From assembly GCA_016870325.1 (NCBI GenBank), contig VGBV01000013.1, positions 1-32,330 on the forward strand: a stretch of DNA of 32,330 nucleotides, read 5' to 3'. Both the position numbers and the translations under genes were made by a program. Shown here piece by piece: positions 1 through 10,239 of the stretch. The stretch is from Actinomycetota bacterium (GTDB taxonomy: Bacteria; Actinomycetota; Thermoleophilia; Solirubrobacterales; 70-9). A model generated the notes under the pieces. The model worked only from the letters and a program-made list of their open reading frames with translations. It was not told the DNA's origin and did no database searches. Position 1 is the stretch's first letter; each line of letters opens with the position of its first letter.

Positions 1-568
1 CTCGGCGGGCGCCGTCAGGGTCGCCACCGTCGCCTCCCCCCCGATCTCCGACCTGGCGCGCCTGACGAACACCCAGTCGGACAACTTCCTGGCCGAGATG
101 CTGCTCAAGGACGTCGCCGGCGCCTTCGGCGACCGCGGCAGCACCGCGGTCGGCGTCAAGCTCGTGCGCCGCTTCGCCTCCGAGCGCGGTGCCTCGTTCC
201 GCGGCGAGAACGGCTCCGGCCTCAGCCGCGTCGACCGCGCCTCGCCCGCCTCGGTCGGCTCGCTGCTGCGCTCGATGCTCGAAGACGACACCGACGCCGA
301 GAAGGAGCTCCGCGAAGCCTTCATACAGTCGCTCGCCGTCGCCGCCCGCAGCGGCACCCTCGCCGACCGCATGCGCGGTTCGGCCGCCGCCGGCCGCTGC
401 GCGGCGAAGACGGGGACGCTGACCGGCGTCAGCGCCCTTTCCGGCTACTGCTTCCGCCCCGGCGGCGGCGCCACCGTCTTCTCGATCCTCAACAACCGCG
501 TCGACACCGACCGTGCCCGCCGCGCCCAGGACCGCATGGCCGCCCTGATCGCCCGCTACCGCCCGTAG
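1..568 (+). CDS. dacB: D-alanyl-D-alanine carboxypeptidase/endopeptidase, PBP4 type (C-terminal part)
   Basis: The 5' part lies outside the window; the reading frame is open from base 2. The visible 188 residues carry two of the three penicillin-binding motifs of peptidase family S13: an SxN motif in SDNFLAEMLLK and a KTG motif in AAKTGTLTGVSALSG. Between them is the GSGLSR stretch typical of PBP4/DacB proteins. The Ser-x-x-Lys nucleophile motif must lie upstream of the window. Family members act outside the membrane on peptidoglycan, removing terminal D-Ala or cutting cross-links. The gene ends 30 bp before a 38-bp palindrome and is convergent with the next gene. Family assignment is firm; carboxypeptidase versus endopeptidase activity cannot be told from the sequence. 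Confidence 0.9.
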   Translation, partial: SAGAVRVATVASPPISDLARLTNTQSDNFLAEMLLKDVAGAFGDRGSTAVGVKLVRRFASERGASFRGENGSGLSRVDRASPASVGSLLRSMLEDDTDAEKELREAFIQSLAVAARSGTLADRMRGSAAAGRCAAKTGTLTGVSALSGYCFRPGGGATVFSILNNRVDTDRARRAQDRMAALIARYRP

Positions 569-598
569 GCGCCGCGGGTGCAGCTCCCGCACGCCCGC

Positions 599-636
599 TG
601 AACGTCTGACCACACCGGGGTGTGGTCAACCGTTCA
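599..636. repeat. 38-bp palindrome, copy 1
   Basis: Outer arms TGAACG/CGTTCA and inner arms TGACCACACC/GGTGTGGTCA (607-616 and 619-628) surround a 2-nt centre. It matches a second copy at 1538-1575 in direct orientation at 32 of 38 positions. It covers the stop codon of the DUF559 gene (634-636) and lies between two convergent genes. No T-run follows, so it is not a typical intrinsic terminator, although it could still fold in RNA. Confidence 0.9.
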
Positions 637-1557
637 ATCGCCTCTTTCGGCCAGTCGCCTCGCCACCGCCGTCAGCGTTTGCACGACCCGGCGGGGCTCG
701 CGCACGACCTGCGAGTGCGTGAAGCGAAGCGTCGTCAGGCCCGTCGCGGCGTGCGTCTGGTCGCGGACGCGGTCCCGGGCCTGCTGTGAGGCGGTGCGGT
801 GATAACGGAGGCCGTCGGTCTCGACGACCAAGCCGAGCGCGCGCCAGAAGAAGTCCACCCTGAACCCGTCCAGCACGACCTGCGTCTCCGGCCGCGGCAG
901 ACCCGCCCGCCGCGCGAGCGGCAGGAAGCGACGCTCCAGCTCGGAGTCCGTGAGCGCGAACGTCTGGCGGTCGAGGACCGACCGCAGGGCTGCCGTCCCA
1001 CGCCTGCCCCGATGGGCATGGAGCCCGTCCCGGATCGCATCGGGGTCGAGCAGGTCGACCCGGTCCGCTGCGTTGACGGCCGCCTCGAGCCACCTCCGCT
1101 CCAGCACCGAGGCCAGGTCGATCAAGGTCATCAGCGGCCCAGTGACCGGGATCCCATCGTGAAGGGCGAAGCCCCCCGGGTCCAACAAGCGGCGGTGCAC
1201 GGCGACCCCCGCCGGGCGCGGGTTGCGCGAGGCCGCCACGGTCACCTCGAGCGGCGCCGGGGCGGCGGTCAGTCCCCAGAGCTCGCCGGCGCTTCGGTGG
1301 CTGAGGACCGCGTCCTCCCCGCAGGCGAGCACCGCCGCCATCAGCTCACCCCTGCGTGTGACCCCAGGTCGACCCACGGCGTAGACCCCGATCCGCAGCG
1401 GATGCAGGCGCCGCAGGCGGATTCGGTGCTCGATCGCGCGCCGCGAGAGCCCGCGGTCCAGCAGCTGGCGCCGGGAGACGACCCCATGCTGCCTCGCCGC
1501 CAGGGTCCAGATCCCGCGCCCGGGCAAGTCCGGCGATTGAACGTCCGGCCACACCAT
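634..1557 (-). CDS. AbiEi-like winged-helix plus DUF559 (Vsr-like nuclease fold) protein
   Basis: A 307-residue protein. Residues about 15-65 look like the N-terminal domain of AbiEi-type antitoxin proteins (AARQHGVVSRRQLLDRG, then a GVYAVG turn). Residues about 200-305 match the DUF559 pattern: SELERRF, then VDFFW with Asp235, then VVETDG with Glu246/Asp248, then a basic RDRVRDQ helix, which resembles a PD-(D/E)xK/Vsr-like core. Function is unknown; DNA binding by the N-terminal domain and a nuclease fold at the C-terminus are inferred from family. No toxin partner lies beside it. The ATG sits in the centre of one 38-bp palindrome and the stop codon lies in another, with no Shine-Dalgarno sequence visible. 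The gene starts 44 bp after ligA ends. Confidence 0.8.
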   Translation of the reverse strand: MVWPDVQSPDLPGRGIWTLAARQHGVVSRRQLLDRGLSRRAIEHRIRLRRLHPLRIGVYAVGRPGVTRRGELMAAVLACGEDAVLSHRSAGELWGLTAAPAPLEVTVAASRNPRPAGVAVHRRLLDPGGFALHDGIPVTGPLMTLIDLASVLERRWLEAAVNAADRVDLLDPDAIRDGLHAHRGRRGTAALRSVLDRQTFALTDSELERRFLPLARRAGLPRPETQVVLDGFRVDFFWRALGLVVETDGLRYHRTASQQARDRVRDQTHAATGLTTLRFTHSQVVREPRRVVQTLTAVARRLAERGD

Positions 1558-1575
1558 CGTGTGGTCAAGCGTTCA
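1538..1575. repeat. 38-bp palindrome, copy 2 (over the start codon)
   Basis: Same architecture as the copy at 599-636: TGAACG/CGTTCA outer arms and CCACAC/GTGTGG inner arms. It lies between the ligA stop and the DUF559 gene, whose ATG (1555-1557, minus strand) falls in the central loop. AbiEi antitoxins are known to bind inverted repeats and repress their own promoters, so an operator role is a reasonable inference. A shared end of a mobile unit is the alternative. Confidence 0.9.
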
Positions 1576-1601
1576 GGGGGCGGGGTTCTCCCCCCGGTCG
1601 G

Positions 1602-4467
<2,866 letters not shown>

Positions 4468-4524
4468 CCCTCGATTCTAGGAACGCGGCCCGAGGACCCT
4501 GATCACCGACCGAACTAGGTGGAA

Positions 4525-4538
4525 TTAGGCTACCCTAA
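4525..4538. promoter_or_regulatory. candidate DtxR/IdeR-type iron box
   Basis: TTAGGCTACCCTAA, an inverted repeat TTAGG/CCTAA with a 4-nt centre, lies 53 bp before the iron-binding lipoprotein start. It matches 13 of 14 positions of the right part of the 19-bp actinobacterial IdeR/DtxR consensus; the left 5 bases do not match. An iron-dependent repressor site fits the gene it precedes, but binding is inferred. Confidence 0.6.
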
Positions 4539-4591
4539 CGCCGCTTTTTCCGAATCGACGACCGGGGCCGTGGGAGCCCGAAGGGAGACGA

Positions 4592-5617
4592 ATGCGCATC
4601 ACCCGAGGCGGGACGAAGCTTCTGGCAACGGCGTTCGCGGCCACCGCCGCGGCGGCGGCGCTCGCGGCATGCGGCGGTGACGATGCGGACGACGGCTCGC
4701 TGACCGTGTACTCGGGCCGGGAGGAGGAATACGTCGGCCCCCTGTTCGATCGCTTCCAGGAGGAGACCGGGATCGAACTCGACGTGCGGTACGGAGACAC
4801 GGCCGAGCTTGCCGCGACTCTGATCGAGGAGGGCGGCAACTCGCCCGCCGACCTCTTCTTCGCCCAGGATGCCGGGGCGCTCGGGGCGCTCCAGCGCGAG
4901 GCGCTCTTCGCCGGGCTGCCGGCGCAGACGCTCGAGCGCGTGCCGGCTCGCTACCGCTCGCTCGAGGGGGCGTGGGTCGGCACCTCCGGGCGCGCCCGGG
5001 TGATCGGCTACAACACCGAATCGCTCAGCGAGGCTGAGCTGCCGGCTTCGATCCTCGGCTTCACCGACCCGAAGTGGAAGGGCAGGATCGGCTGGGCGCC
5101 CACCAACGGCTCCTTTCAGGCGTTCGTGACGGCGATGAGGATCACGCTCGGCGAGCAGGCGACCGAGGACTGGCTGCGCGGGATCGTCGCCAACGACCCC
5201 GTCGTCTTCTCCGACAACGAGCAGATACGCGACGCGATCGCCTCGGGCGAGATCGACGCCGGCTTCCTCAACCACTACTACATCGCCGAGGCGATCGCCG
5301 AGGAGGGGCCCGGCTACCCGGTGCGGGCCTACAGCCCGCCGGGCGACGTCGGCTCGCTGATCAACGTCGCCGGGATCGGGGTGCTCGAGTCCTCGGATGG
5401 CAAGGATGAGGCCGAGCGGTTCACGGACTTCGTCCTCTCCGACCCGGAGCAGGAGTACTTCGCCGAGGTGGTCAAGGAGTACCCGCTCGTGCCCGGCATT
5501 CCCGCCGATCCGCAGGTGACCCCGCTCGCCGAGATCGAGCAGCCCGACGTCGCGCTCGGCGAGCTCGGTGACCTGGAGGCGACGCTCGAGCTGCTGCAGC
5601 GATCGGGGGCGCTGTAG
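4592..5617 (+). CDS. fbpA: ferric iron ABC transporter, substrate-binding lipoprotein
   Basis: A 341-residue protein with a lipoprotein signal peptide: basic start, alanine-rich core and lipobox LAAC with Cys27. The mature part opens with LTVYSGR and has the paired tyrosines of FbpA-type ferric-binding proteins (NHYY, Tyr229/Tyr230). It should bind Fe(III) outside the membrane and deliver it to the permease encoded next. A purine-rich GAAGGGAG precedes the ATG. The upstream palindrome suggests iron repression. Substrate is inferred from family and residues; a related metal ion cannot be excluded. Confidence 0.9.
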   Translation: MRITRGGTKLLATAFAATAAAAALAACGGDDADDGSLTVYSGREEEYVGPLFDRFQEETGIELDVRYGDTAELAATLIEEGGNSPADLFFAQDAGALGALQREALFAGLPAQTLERVPARYRSLEGAWVGTSGRARVIGYNTESLSEAELPASILGFTDPKWKGRIGWAPTNGSFQAFVTAMRITLGEQATEDWLRGIVANDPVVFSDNEQIRDAIASGEIDAGFLNHYYIAEAIAEEGPGYPVRAYSPPGDVGSLINVAGIGVLESSDGKDEAERFTDFVLSDPEQEYFAEVVKEYPLVPGIPADPQVTPLAEIEQPDVALGELGDLEATLELLQRSGAL

Positions 5618-5730
5618 AGACGACCGCCTCACAAGCGGCGCTCGAGCGGGGCGCGGGCTCGGGCTCCAAGCAACGCGCGCGGCGGCCGTCGGCCCCCCTG
5701 GCGCTGGCAGGCGCCGTCCTGGCTGCGGCG

Positions 5731-7230
5731 ATGGCGCTGCCGCTCGCCTACCTGCTGATCACCGTCGGCTCCGAGGCGGGCGAGGCGCTTGACGTGGTCT
5801 GGGATCCCCGTACCGCGGCGCTGGTGGCGCGCAGCGCCGGCCTGGCGCTGGCCGTGACCGCGGCCTCGGTCGCGATCGCGCTGCCGCTGGCCTGGCTCAC
5901 GGCCCGCACGGACCTGCCGGCGCGGCGGGCCTGGACGGTGCTCGCGACGCTGCCGCTGGTGATCCCGAGCTACATCGGCGCCTACGCCTACGTATCCGCC
6001 CTGGGCCCGACCGGACTGCTTCGCGATTCTTTGGCGGGACCGCTCGGGATCGAGCGCCTGCCCGACATCACCGGTTTCGCGGGCGCCTGTTTGGTGCTCA
6101 CCCTGTTCACCTACCCGCTCGTGCTGCTTCCGGTCCGGGCGGTGCTGCGCGGGCTCGATCCCCAGCTCGAGGAGGCGGCGCTGGGGATGGGCCGCTCGCA
6201 GTGGCAGGCCTTCCGCTCGGTCGTGCTGCCGCAGCTGCTGCCCGCGATCGGGGCCGGCGCGATCCTGGTCGCGCTCTATGTGCTGCACGACTTCGGCGCG
6301 GTCTCGATCATGCGGTTCGACTCCTTCACGGTCGACATCTACACGCTCTACCGGGCCAGCTTCGACCGCACCGGCGCCGCCGCGCTCGCCCTCGTGCTGG
6401 TGGCCCTGATGCTCGTGCTGCTCTGGCTCGAGTCCCGTGCCCGCGGCGGCCCGCTCCACCGCAGCGCCACCGGCGCGGCGCGCCCGGCGCGCCTGATCCC
6501 CCTCGGGCGCTGGCGGCTGCCGTCCCTGGCCTTCTGCGCACTGGTCTGCGCGCTCGCTGTCGGGCTCCCAGCCGGCGTGCTCGTCTACTGGTCGCTGCAG
6601 AGCTTCGCCGGCTCCCCGGATTGGGCGGGGACCGTGTCCGCCGCGGGGAGTTCGCTGCTGGTCTCGGGCCTCGCGGCTGCGGTCGCGGCCGCCTGCGCGA
6701 TCCCGATCGCGATCCTCGCCGTGCGCTATCCCGGCCGAGGGTCGAGCCTGGTCGAGCGGCTCAGCTACACCGGCTACGCGCTGCCCGGGATCGTCGTGGC
6801 GCTGGCGCTCGTCTTCTTCGCGACGCGGGCGCTGCCCGCCGTCTACCAGACCCTGGGACTGCTGGTGTTCGCGTTCCTCGTGCTCTTCCTGCCGCTCGCG
6901 ATCGGCTCGGCCCAGGCCAGCCTCCGGCAGGTGCCCCCGAGCATCGAGGAGGCGGCGCGGAGCCTCGGCCGCTCGCCGCTCGAGGTGACGCGCACCGTGA
7001 CCGCGCCGCTGATGGCGAGCGGGGTCCTCGCGGGCGCGGCGCTGGTCTTCCTGACCGCGGTCAAGGAGCTGCCCGCCACCCTGATCCTGGCGCCGACCGG
7101 GTTCCAGACCCTCGCGACGGAGATCTGGAATGCGACCAGCGTGGGCTTCTTCGAGCGGGGAGCGATTCCGTCGCTGGTGCTGCTCGCGGTGGCCGCGCCG
7201 GCCCTCTACCTGCTGATGGACCGCGAGTGA
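5731..7230 (+). CDS. fbpB: ferric iron ABC transporter, permease (start uncertain)
   Basis: A two-domain permease of the FbpB type with about 12 membrane helices and two EAA loops (EEAALGMGRSQWQAF near residue 147, EEAARSLGRSPLEVT near residue 406) that contact the ATPase. The listed ATG is the first standard start codon in this frame, but it cuts the first helix in half. The frame is open from 5572 and upstream codons spell a basic stretch (KQRARRP) followed by a hydrophobic run, as expected for the true N-terminus. No ATG, GTG or TTG exists there, so the real start is non-standard or the sequence carries an error. The gene lies between the binding protein and the ATPase. Confidence 0.9.
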   Translation: MALPLAYLLITVGSEAGEALDVVWDPRTAALVARSAGLALAVTAASVAIALPLAWLTARTDLPARRAWTVLATLPLVIPSYIGAYAYVSALGPTGLLRDSLAGPLGIERLPDITGFAGACLVLTLFTYPLVLLPVRAVLRGLDPQLEEAALGMGRSQWQAFRSVVLPQLLPAIGAGAILVALYVLHDFGAVSIMRFDSFTVDIYTLYRASFDRTGAAALALVLVALMLVLLWLESRARGGPLHRSATGAARPARLIPLGRWRLPSLAFCALVCALAVGLPAGVLVYWSLQSFAGSPDWAGTVSAAGSSLLVSGLAAAVAAACAIPIAILAVRYPGRGSSLVERLSYTGYALPGIVVALALVFFATRALPAVYQTLGLLVFAFLVLFLPLAIGSAQASLRQVPPSIEEAARSLGRSPLEVTRTVTAPLMASGVLAGAALVFLTAVKELPATLILAPTGFQTLATEIWNATSVGFFERGAIPSLVLLAVAAPALYLLMDRE

Positions 7231-7307
7231 GCGGCACTCCGGTTCGGGTCCGCCGGGGGCCGGGGAGCGCCTCCCGCGTCCTGGGACCCGCCATCATTCG
7301 AGGACGA

Positions 7308-8399
7308 ATGAGTTCTCCGGCGACCGACAACGGGCAGCCGCGCACTGCGATCTCCTGCCGCGGGCTGGGCAAGCGCTTCGGCGACGTCGCCGCGGTCGCC
7401 GGCCTGGACCTCGAGGCCGAGGCCGGGGCGATCACAGCGCTGCTGGGCCCGAGTGGCTGCGGCAAGACCACCACCCTGCGCCTGATCGCCGGGTTCGAGC
7501 GTCCCGACGCGGGCTCGATCGAGCTCGGCGGGCGAACGATCAGCGACGCCGGCGGCGCATTCGTGCCGCCCGAGCGCCGCCGCATCGGACTCGTCTTCCA
7601 GGACTACGCGCTCTTCCCCCATCTCGACGTCGCCGCCAACGTCGCCTACGCCCTGCCGCGCGGCGAGGCCGAGTCCCGCGTCGGGGGGCTGCTAGACCTG
7701 GTCGGACTCGGAGACCTGGGAACGCGGCGTGTGAACGAGCTCTCCGGAGGCCAGCAGCAGCGCGTGGCCCTGGCCAGGGCGCTTGCGGCCGATCCCGAAG
7801 CGATCCTGCTCGACGAGCCGTTCTCCAACCTGGACGCCTCCCTGCGGGACCGCATGCGCCGCGAGCTGCGCGCGATCCTTGTCGAGGCGGGCGCCACGGC
7901 GATCTTCGTCACGCACGACCAGGAGGAGGCGCTGAGCCTCGCCGACCGCGTGGCGGTGATGCGGGGAGGCGGGCTGGAGCAGGTCGGCACGCCCGAGGAG
8001 GTCTACGAGCGCCCCGTCTCGCGCTGGGTGGCCGAGTTCCTCGGCGAAGCCGAGGTGCTGCCCGCGCGGGCGCACCGCGGCTCTGTCGAGTGCGCCCTGG
8101 GGAGCCTCTCGGCCGACCCCGGCCTGGAGGGCCAGGTCGAGGTGATCGTGCGCCCCGAGTCGCTCGGGCTCGGCTCGGGCCCGGCCCCCGGGAACGCCTC
8201 GTCGAGCCGGGCCGTCGTCGTCGAGCGCGACTTCTACGGCCACGACCAGCTGCTGCACCTGGAGCTGGACTCCGGCCTTCGCCTCAGGTGCCGCAGGCCC
8301 GGGTTCCCGGCCTGGCACCCCGGCGACCACGTCCGCGTCTGGCTCGAGGGACCGGTGACGGTGCTTCCCGCCGTTCGGCCCTCCGCGGTCCCTCAGTAG
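7308..8399 (+). CDS. fbpC: ferric iron ABC transporter, ATP-binding protein
   Basis: A 363-residue ATPase with Walker A GPSGCGKT (47-54), Q-loop Gln98, signature LSGGQ (145-149), Walker B AILLDE (165-170) and H-loop His203. About 120 residues follow the ATPase domain and resemble the TOBE-type regulatory domain of iron and polyamine importers. It drives import through the preceding permease. I chose the ATG preceded by GAGGACGA, 77 bp after the permease stop; the frame is open much further upstream only as an overlap with the permease. The end overlaps the convergent truA end by 7 bp. Confidence 0.92.
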   Translation: MSSPATDNGQPRTAISCRGLGKRFGDVAAVAGLDLEAEAGAITALLGPSGCGKTTTLRLIAGFERPDAGSIELGGRTISDAGGAFVPPERRRIGLVFQDYALFPHLDVAANVAYALPRGEAESRVGGLLDLVGLGDLGTRRVNELSGGQQQRVALARALAADPEAILLDEPFSNLDASLRDRMRRELRAILVEAGATAIFVTHDQEEALSLADRVAVMRGGGLEQVGTPEEVYERPVSRWVAEFLGEAEVLPARAHRGSVECALGSLSADPGLEGQVEVIVRPESLGLGSGPAPGNASSSRAVVVERDFYGHDQLLHLELDSGLRLRCRRPGFPAWHPGDHVRVWLEGPVTVLPAVRPSAVPQ

Positions 8400-9166
8400 C
8401 TGACCGAGGCCAGGTAGAGCCCGTGCGGATGGGCGGTGTCGCCGGCCCGCTCGCGCGGGGCGCCCGAGAGCAGGGCCAAGAAGTCGTCGAGCTCGCGGCG
8501 CCCGGTCCCGACCTCGAGCATCGTGCCGACCAGGGCGCGAACCATGTTGCGCATGAAGGCATCGGCCTCGATCCAGAACTCGAGCAGCTCGCCCGCGGCG
8601 CCCGCTGTGGGGGTCCCGCCCGCCCCCAGCAGGCGCCCGCGGCGCCACTCCGCGCTCAGGACGTCGCGCTCGAAGCGCACGTGCTCGGTCTGCGTCGGGG
8701 TGAAGGCGGTGAAGTCGTGCCTGCCGACCAGGGCCTCGGCGCAGCGCTCGAGCAGGCCCGGGTAGATGCGGTGGGGCCAGAGCAACGACAGCCCGCGCTC
8801 GAACGGGCTCTGGATGGGCGCGGCCAGCAACCGGTAGCAGTAGGTGCGCGATCGAGCGTCACGCCGCGCGTCGAATCCGCCCGCTACGGGGACCGCGCTC
8901 CAGACGGCGACGTCGTCTCCCGTGATCGCGTTCAGCGCCCGGCCCAGGGTCTCGGGGGGGTCGCCGGCGATCTCGGAGCTCGCCACCTGCCCCCAGGCAT
9001 GCACACCCGCGTCGGTACGTCCCGCCACCGTCAGCCTCGCCGGGGTCCCCAGCACCTGCCCGAGCGCCCGCTCGAGCTCCTCCTGCACCGTGCGCTCGCC
9101 CGGCTGGGTCGCCCAGCCCGCGAAGCGGGCGCCGTTGTAGGCCAGATCGAGACGGATCGTCGCCAT
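8393..9166 (-). CDS. truA: tRNA pseudouridine(38-40) synthase TruA
   Basis: A 257-residue protein with the catalytic-Asp motif GRTDAGVHAWGQV (Asp52) and the conserved MATIRLDLAYNG start. It isomerises uridines 38-40 in the anticodon arm of tRNAs. Position after rpoA and rplQ is the common actinobacterial order, although here about 0.7 kb with a divergent small gene separates it from rplQ. An upstream ATG at 9199 would add 11 residues unlike the family and would overlap the divergent gene, so the inner ATG is preferred. Confidence 0.93.
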   Translation of the reverse strand: MATIRLDLAYNGARFAGWATQPGERTVQEELERALGQVLGTPARLTVAGRTDAGVHAWGQVASSEIAGDPPETLGRALNAITGDDVAVWSAVPVAGGFDARRDARSRTYCYRLLAAPIQSPFERGLSLLWPHRIYPGLLERCAEALVGRHDFTAFTPTQTEHVRFERDVLSAEWRRGRLLGAGGTPTAGAAGELLEFWIEADAFMRNMVRALVGTMLEVGTGRRELDDFLALLSGAPRERAGDTAHPHGLYLASVSY

Positions 9167-9197
9167 CGTCCCGCGACAGTAATAGGCTGCAGCACGC

Positions 9198-9452
9198 ATG
9201 GGCTACGACGATCCCGTCGAGATCCAGCAGGAGGAGGCGCGCCAGGAGTTCCGCTGCCGCAGCGGCGAGGGGCGCACGGGCTACGCGATCTACGACTTCA
9301 TCGCGCTCGCGATCGCGATCGTCGGCGGCGCGATCGCCTTCGAGACGATCGACAACTGGTCGCAGTGGGTCGTGCTCGCCGCGATCATCTTCACGCTGAT
9401 CGGGTTCATGATCGCGCTCAGCCCCTCACGCAGGGGCTCGGAGCAGCACTAG
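9198..9452 (+). CDS. small two-helix membrane protein, unknown function
   Basis: An 84-residue protein with an acidic N-terminus and two hydrophobic segments (about 31-50 and 56-73), ending in a short basic tail. I do not recognise a family. Strong third-position GC and a helix-turn-helix membrane pattern make it likely to be real. It is divergent from truA by 31 bp. No clear Shine-Dalgarno sequence precedes the ATG. Confidence 0.6.
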   Translation: MGYDDPVEIQQEEARQEFRCRSGEGRTGYAIYDFIALAIAIVGGAIAFETIDNWSQWVVLAAIIFTLIGFMIALSPSRRGSEQH

Positions 9453-9470
9453 CTTCTGCGCGGGGGCCCG

Positions 9471-9851
9471 TCAGATCGGGCACTCGTCCTTGCCGGTCGC
9501 GCCCTTGTAGACCTCGCAGTCGACCGTCGCGGCGATCTGCGCGACCGCTCCTGTGGGGCCATGGCCGACCCCGAATGCGATCGTCCAGCCCTCGAGCCCG
9601 TCATCGAACTTGCTTCTGTCCCCCGGCACGGGGATGTCGCAGCCGAGAGCTCTTGCCCTGGATGCGAGGTCACCTGCTCCGGCAGGGAGGCGATTGCCGG
9701 CCTAGCCTCGAGCGACCGGGCCAGCGACGAACTCGTACTCGAAGGGGAGCGATTCGAGCGTCTCCCGCATCTCCGCCTCGCCGTAGGCGCCGCATCCGGT
9801 GGTGAGAAGAGCCGATGCAGCCAAGGCCGCCGCAGCCGTGCGGCGGATCAG
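9471..9851 (-). pseudogene. remnant of a small lipoprotein gene
   Basis: Directly after rplQ, a minus-strand frame begins with a lipoprotein-like signal (IRRTAAAALAAS, then LLTTGCGAYGE with a lipobox Cys). It runs about 49 codons to an in-frame TAG (9685-9687). The same frame then continues with a good coding pattern (DGLEGWTIAFGVGHGP, ending KGATGKDECPI) to TGA at 9471-9473. Between them, about 9640-9690, codon use fits another frame better, suggesting two compensating indels. The only start is CTG overlapping the rplQ stop. This explains most of the otherwise empty 9453-9847 gap. A sequencing error is the alternative to a broken gene. Confidence 0.5.
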
Positions 9852-10201
9852 ACCAGCTCGAGGTAGACCATCTCGGCCGAGTCGCTGCGGCGCGGGCCGA
9901 GCTTGATGATGCGCGTGTAGCCGCCGTTGCGGTCCGAGTAGCGGGGGGCGATCTCCTCGAACAGCTTGTGGACGGCGAACTTGTCCTGGTTCAGCTGCGA
10001 GAGGGCCTGGCGGCGCGCGTGCAGGTCGCCGCGCTTGGCCAGCGTGATCAGCTTCTCGAACTCCGGCTTCAGCGCCTTGGCCTTGGGCTGGGTGGTCTGA
10101 ATGCGCTCGTGCTCGACCAGCTGCTTCGACATCGTTCGCATCATCGACTTGCGATGAGCCGCGTCCCGGCTCAGCTTGCCCTTCTTCTTGGCGTGGCGCA
10201 T
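9848..10201 (-). CDS. rplQ: 50S ribosomal protein L17
   Basis: A 117-residue protein starting MRHAKKKGKLSRDAAHRKSM, the hallmark L17 N-terminus, and containing NGGYTRIIKLGPRR near the end. L17 sits near the exit tunnel of the 50S subunit. It lies 38 bp after rpoA, the usual order in the alpha operon, and is the last intact ribosomal gene of the run. Length is normal and there is no long C-terminal extension of the kind many actinobacterial L17 proteins have. Confidence 0.97.
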   Translation of the reverse strand: MRHAKKKGKLSRDAAHRKSMMRTMSKQLVEHERIQTTQPKAKALKPEFEKLITLAKRGDLHARRQALSQLNQDKFAVHKLFEEIAPRYSDRNGGYTRIIKLGPRRSDSAEMVYLELV

Positions 10202-10239
10202 CCGTCCGCTCCCTCGTGGCTCCGCGTCCGGGAGGCTAG

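Noticed and set aside
599-636. Ordinary intrinsic terminator for dacB
   Set aside because: No U-run on either side, and a near-identical copy at a start codon argues against a simple terminator role.
6201-7307. Upstream extension of the iron-transport ATPase frame
   Set aside because: Overlaps the permease in another frame and is not ATPase-like; the ATG at 7308 gives the family N-terminus.
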